The position numbers were made by a program, and so were the translations under genes. Positions 55,859 to 58,014 of a stretch of DNA of 58,014 bases are shown piece by piece (position 1 is the stretch's first letter; each line of letters opens with the position of its first letter). This stretch comes from Flavobacterium sp. (lineage in GTDB: Bacteria > Bacteroidota > Bacteroidia > Flavobacteriales > Flavobacteriaceae), in assembly GCF_013823965.1 (NCBI RefSeq), contig NZ_PNNA01000020.1, positions 1 through 58,014 of the forward strand, in the 5' to 3' direction. Under the pieces are notes generated by a model. The model did not search any database and was not told where the DNA came from. It saw nothing but the letters and a program-made list of their open reading frames with translations.

Positions 55859-56158
55859 ATGAACCTTTGTCGAAAAAATTTAGTCAATAGTATTTTGCTC
55901 CTTATGGGCATGCTATTGTGTTACACTATTTGTTTTCAACAAAGTAATGCTTCTCCATTAGTGGAGTTAAGTTCTGAAAATAGTTCATCTCCTGATTTTG
56001 TTGACTCTGATTTGGACATAAGCGAAGAAGACCAAATTATTTACGGATTGGAATTTTTCTTGATGGTTGAAAAGTATACCCAACACAACCATTTTTATCA
56101 TACCAGTAGATCATCTCAACCATTTTACCCTGTTTGGCAACCGCCAAGGCTTAGTTAA
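55859..56158 (+). CDS. Small secreted protein of unknown function
   Basis: This 99-aa protein has an N-terminal signal peptide (ILLLMGMLLCYTICF region; likely cleavage near SNA, residue 31). The mature part is acidic (SDLDISEEDQ) with an aromatic/His-rich C terminus (EKYTQHNHFYHTSRSS). I do not recognise a family. Codon use looks normal for the window. A hairpin GCATTACT/AGTAATGC at 56211-56236 may end its transcript. Confidence 0.65.
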   Translation: MNLCRKNLVNSILLLMGMLLCYTICFQQSNASPLVELSSENSSSPDFVDSDLDISEEDQIIYGLEFFLMVEKYTQHNHFYHTSRSSQPFYPVWQPPRLS

Positions 56159-56210
56159 TATTCTAATAATTTCTTGTTTAGTGTTTGAAAACTGTTCATC
56201 CACTCAAACG

Positions 56211-56236
56211 GCATTACTGTTCTAGGCAAGTAATGC
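56211..56236 (+). terminator. Weak hairpin after the small secreted protein gene
   Basis: GCATTACT pairs with AGTAATGC around a 10-nt loop, followed by AT-rich sequence. It lies about 50 bases past the stop codon. The U tract is poor, so this is tentative. Confidence 0.35.
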
Positions 56237-56272
56237 TAAAAATTTATGTTTATTAACTAAAATACATTGTAT

Positions 56273-56611
56273 ATGGATTTTGAAGACTTTTTGAAAAAAA
56301 AACGCAAGCCTCATAAAAAACATGCATTGCACAACTATTATCGAAATGATGGTTATAAATACCAGACCTATTCTAGTGGTCACGGAAGTTTTAACGCCAT
56401 TGCATTTATCAATAGTTTAAGAAACAACAAGAAACTCAAGATAGTTCTCCTTGTTGTTTTGATTCTCGCCATAGCTCTCGTAATTGGAATAATTGCCATT
56501 TTCTTTTCTTTGATTTCATCGATGGCTGACACTGTTGCTCAAAATGGGCTTTCAGGAGTGTTTGACAAGGTTATTGATTTTCTAAGCAAACTATGGAATG
56601 GCACAGAATAG
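56273..56611 (+). CDS. Small single-helix membrane protein of unknown function
   Basis: The ATG at 56273 gives 112 aa. A strongly basic N terminus (FLKKKRKPHKKH) and a Tyr/Asn/Gly-rich stretch precede one membrane helix (about 52-80). A short C-terminal helix follows. No family is recognised. It is encoded between the secreted small protein and the TerC-type gene on the same strand. Confidence 0.65.
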   Translation: MDFEDFLKKKRKPHKKHALHNYYRNDGYKYQTYSSGHGSFNAIAFINSLRNNKKLKIVLLVVLILAIALVIGIIAIFFSLISSMADTVAQNGLSGVFDKVIDFLSKLWNGTE

Positions 56612-56701
56612 TCTGTATTAAATGGTGAAAGTGGGGATGAGGAAATATTTGTTTTATTGGTTGATAGTTTAGTTTTAATTAAATACGTAATTTAAAAAAA
56701 A

Positions 56702-57631
56702 ATGATAATAGATAGTTTTGTATGGATTTGTTTTTTAGGATTTGTCCTAGTAATGTTAGCATTGGATTTAGGTGTTTTTCATCGAAAATCTCATGAAGTA
56801 AAAATTAAAGAAGCTCTTATTTGGAGTGCTGTATGGATATCGCTTGCCTTAATTTTCAATTATGGTGTTTATGTTTTCTTGGGCAAAGAAAAAGCAATTG
56901 AGTTTTTGACAGCTTATGTTATTGAAAAATCATTAAGTATTGATAATCTGTTTGTCTTTATCATGCTCTTTACCTATTTTAACGTAGATAGAAAGTACCA
57001 GCACAAAATACTGTTTTGGGGGATTTTGGGAGCTTTAATAATGCGCGCCATTTTTATTTTCGCAGGGGTGGCTCTCATTAACAAGTTTCATTGGATTATA
57101 TACGTTTTCGGGGCGATACTCATTTATACGGGTATTAAAATGATTTTTCATGAAGACAAAGAAATTGAACCGGATAAAAATCCCTTGGTAAGGTTGTTCA
57201 AGAAATTCTTTCCCGTCACAGAAGAAAAACATGGAGGTAAATTCTTTGTGAAATTAAATGGTCAAAGATTTGCCACCCCATTATTTATAGTTCTTCTTAT
57301 TGTAGAATTTACTGATTTGATTTTTGCGGTCGATTCAATACCTGCGGTACTTGCCATTACAAATGATACGTTTATCATTTTTACCTCTAATGTTTTTGCA
57401 ATATTGGGTTTAAGAGCGTTGTATTTTGCTTTGGCTGGAATCACAAAATATTTTCACTATCTAAAATATGGTTTATCGGTAATATTGGTTTTTGTTGGAG
57501 TAAAAATGACTATTGTTGGTTTCTATAAAATACCGATTGTCTACTCTTTGATGGTGATATCCGGCATACTGCTTATTTCTGTTTTACTTTCTGTTGCTTT
57601 TCCAAAAAATAAAGATTTAATAAATAACTAA
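56702..57631 (+). CDS. TerC/Alx-family membrane protein
   Basis: This 309-aa protein has about nine helices. The TerC signatures EKSLSIDNLFVF and EFTDLIFAVDSIPAVLA are both present, and their acidic residues are proposed metal ligands. Family members are linked to metal-ion (manganese) export and tellurite resistance. An AT-rich segment separates it from the preceding small gene. The zinc-ribbon gene follows within 11 bases, suggesting cotranscription. Confidence 0.93.
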   Translation: MIIDSFVWICFLGFVLVMLALDLGVFHRKSHEVKIKEALIWSAVWISLALIFNYGVYVFLGKEKAIEFLTAYVIEKSLSIDNLFVFIMLFTYFNVDRKYQHKILFWGILGALIMRAIFIFAGVALINKFHWIIYVFGAILIYTGIKMIFHEDKEIEPDKNPLVRLFKKFFPVTEEKHGGKFFVKLNGQRFATPLFIVLLIVEFTDLIFAVDSIPAVLAITNDTFIIFTSNVFAILGLRALYFALAGITKYFHYLKYGLSVILVFVGVKMTIVGFYKIPIVYSLMVISGILLISVLLSVAFPKNKDLINN

Positions 57632-57642
57632 AATTGAAAATT

Positions 57643-57888
57643 ATGAATTGTCCAAGTTGTAAAGTTCCGCTTGTTATGTCTGACAGGCAAGGAATAGAGA
57701 TTGATTATTGTCCACAATGCCGCGGGATATGGCTGGATCGGGGTGAGCTTGATAAAATAATTGAAAGGTCGGGAATTGAATCGCAAAGCAATCCTCAATT
57801 CAATAGACAAGTTTTTGAGAGCCAGCCACAGCACGGCTACTACAAGGAACACAAGAAAAAACATTGGTTAAATGAATTGTTTGATTAA
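57643..57888 (+). CDS. Zinc-ribbon (zf-TFIIB type) small protein
   Basis: The ATG at 57643 gives 81 aa. Four cysteines form CPSC (3-6) and CPQC (23-26), followed by RGIWLDRGELDKI, the zf-TFIIB signature. The rest is a Gln/His/Lys-rich tail. The metal site suggests zinc; the function is unknown. It follows the TerC gene directly and ends at a terminator. Confidence 0.88.
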   Translation: MNCPSCKVPLVMSDRQGIEIDYCPQCRGIWLDRGELDKIIERSGIESQSNPQFNRQVFESQPQHGYYKEHKKKHWLNELFD

Positions 57889-57910
57889 CCAATTTTAATA
57901 CCTTTTTTAT

Positions 57911-57938
57911 ACCGCATTATTTTGTTGAATAATGCGGT
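57911..57938 (+). terminator. Intrinsic terminator of the TerC/zinc-ribbon operon
   Basis: ACCGCATTATT pairs perfectly over 11 bp with AATAATGCGGT around TTGTTG, followed by TTATTTCC. It is 22 bases past the zinc-ribbon stop. Confidence 0.82.
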
Positions 57939-58014
57939 TTATTTCCTTGTATTTTGCTTATCGAAGCCCGTTGCATGTTTTAAAATGGTACTCGACCTCC
58001 GGTCACGCCTCCGG

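Overview
The window is about 58 kb of AT-rich chromosome from a member of the Flavobacteriia, most likely Flavobacterium or a close relative. The protein families point there: YifB, a CocE/NonD S15-type hydrolase, paired secreted amidohydrolases, DUF2809 and a Nudix-type regulator. So do the promoters, which show the Bacteroidetes -7 element TAnnTTTG instead of an E. coli -10 box, and the near absence of Shine-Dalgarno sequences. I saw no rRNA, tRNA, CRISPR array or prophage. Names come from reading motifs in the translated sequence; no database search was run.

Layout. Positions 302-11436 (minus strand) are an alpha-glucan locus transcribed glgA, glgC, glgE, maltokinase, glgB, GH31 alpha-glucosidase. 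It joins the ADP-glucose route (GlgA/GlgC) to the maltose-1-phosphate route (maltokinase and GlgE), with one branching enzyme serving both. Trehalose synthase, the usual source of maltose for the kinase, is not in the window. A structured element closed by a perfect 8-bp helix lies between glgC and glgE. Next come an alpha/beta hydrolase, a Tat/lipoprotein amidase, a Cys/Met-metabolism PLP enzyme divergent from an Lrp-type regulator, and lpdA (to 17605). A plus-strand run follows: pabB, tilS, dsbD and a secreted S15-type hydrolase, ending at a strong two-way terminator facing amt. On the minus strand come amt, a BioF-like PLP enzyme with a dipeptide epimerase, and two secreted amidohydrolase-family proteins.

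Positions 34541-36620, between yifB and rhlE, are the clearest accessory region. They hold a REP-associated tyrosine transposase (RAYT), four REP-type palindromic units in symmetrical orientation around it, and an orphan HsdR_N-like PD-(D/E)XK protein. After this come a YpfJ-type zinc peptidase, a 1359-aa hybrid histidine kinase, a membrane protein, a nitroreductase/aldehyde dehydrogenase pair, an RluA-type pseudouridine synthase, a GT39/GT2 pair and panB. Divergent from panB is a Nudix-type regulator with a perfect 21-bp palindrome in the shared upstream region. The right end carries DUF2809, L-serine dehydratase, a SulP transporter, DUF1398, a thioesterase, two small envelope proteins, a TerC-type protein and a zinc-ribbon protein.

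The best leads are the RAYT/REP island with its nuclease cargo, the structured element inside the glycogen operon, the five-copy heptanucleotide tract inside pabB, the palindrome near the Nudix regulator, the paired GGGGGTA boxes upstream of amt, and the amidohydrolase pair in which two of three domains have lost the first metal-binding motif.
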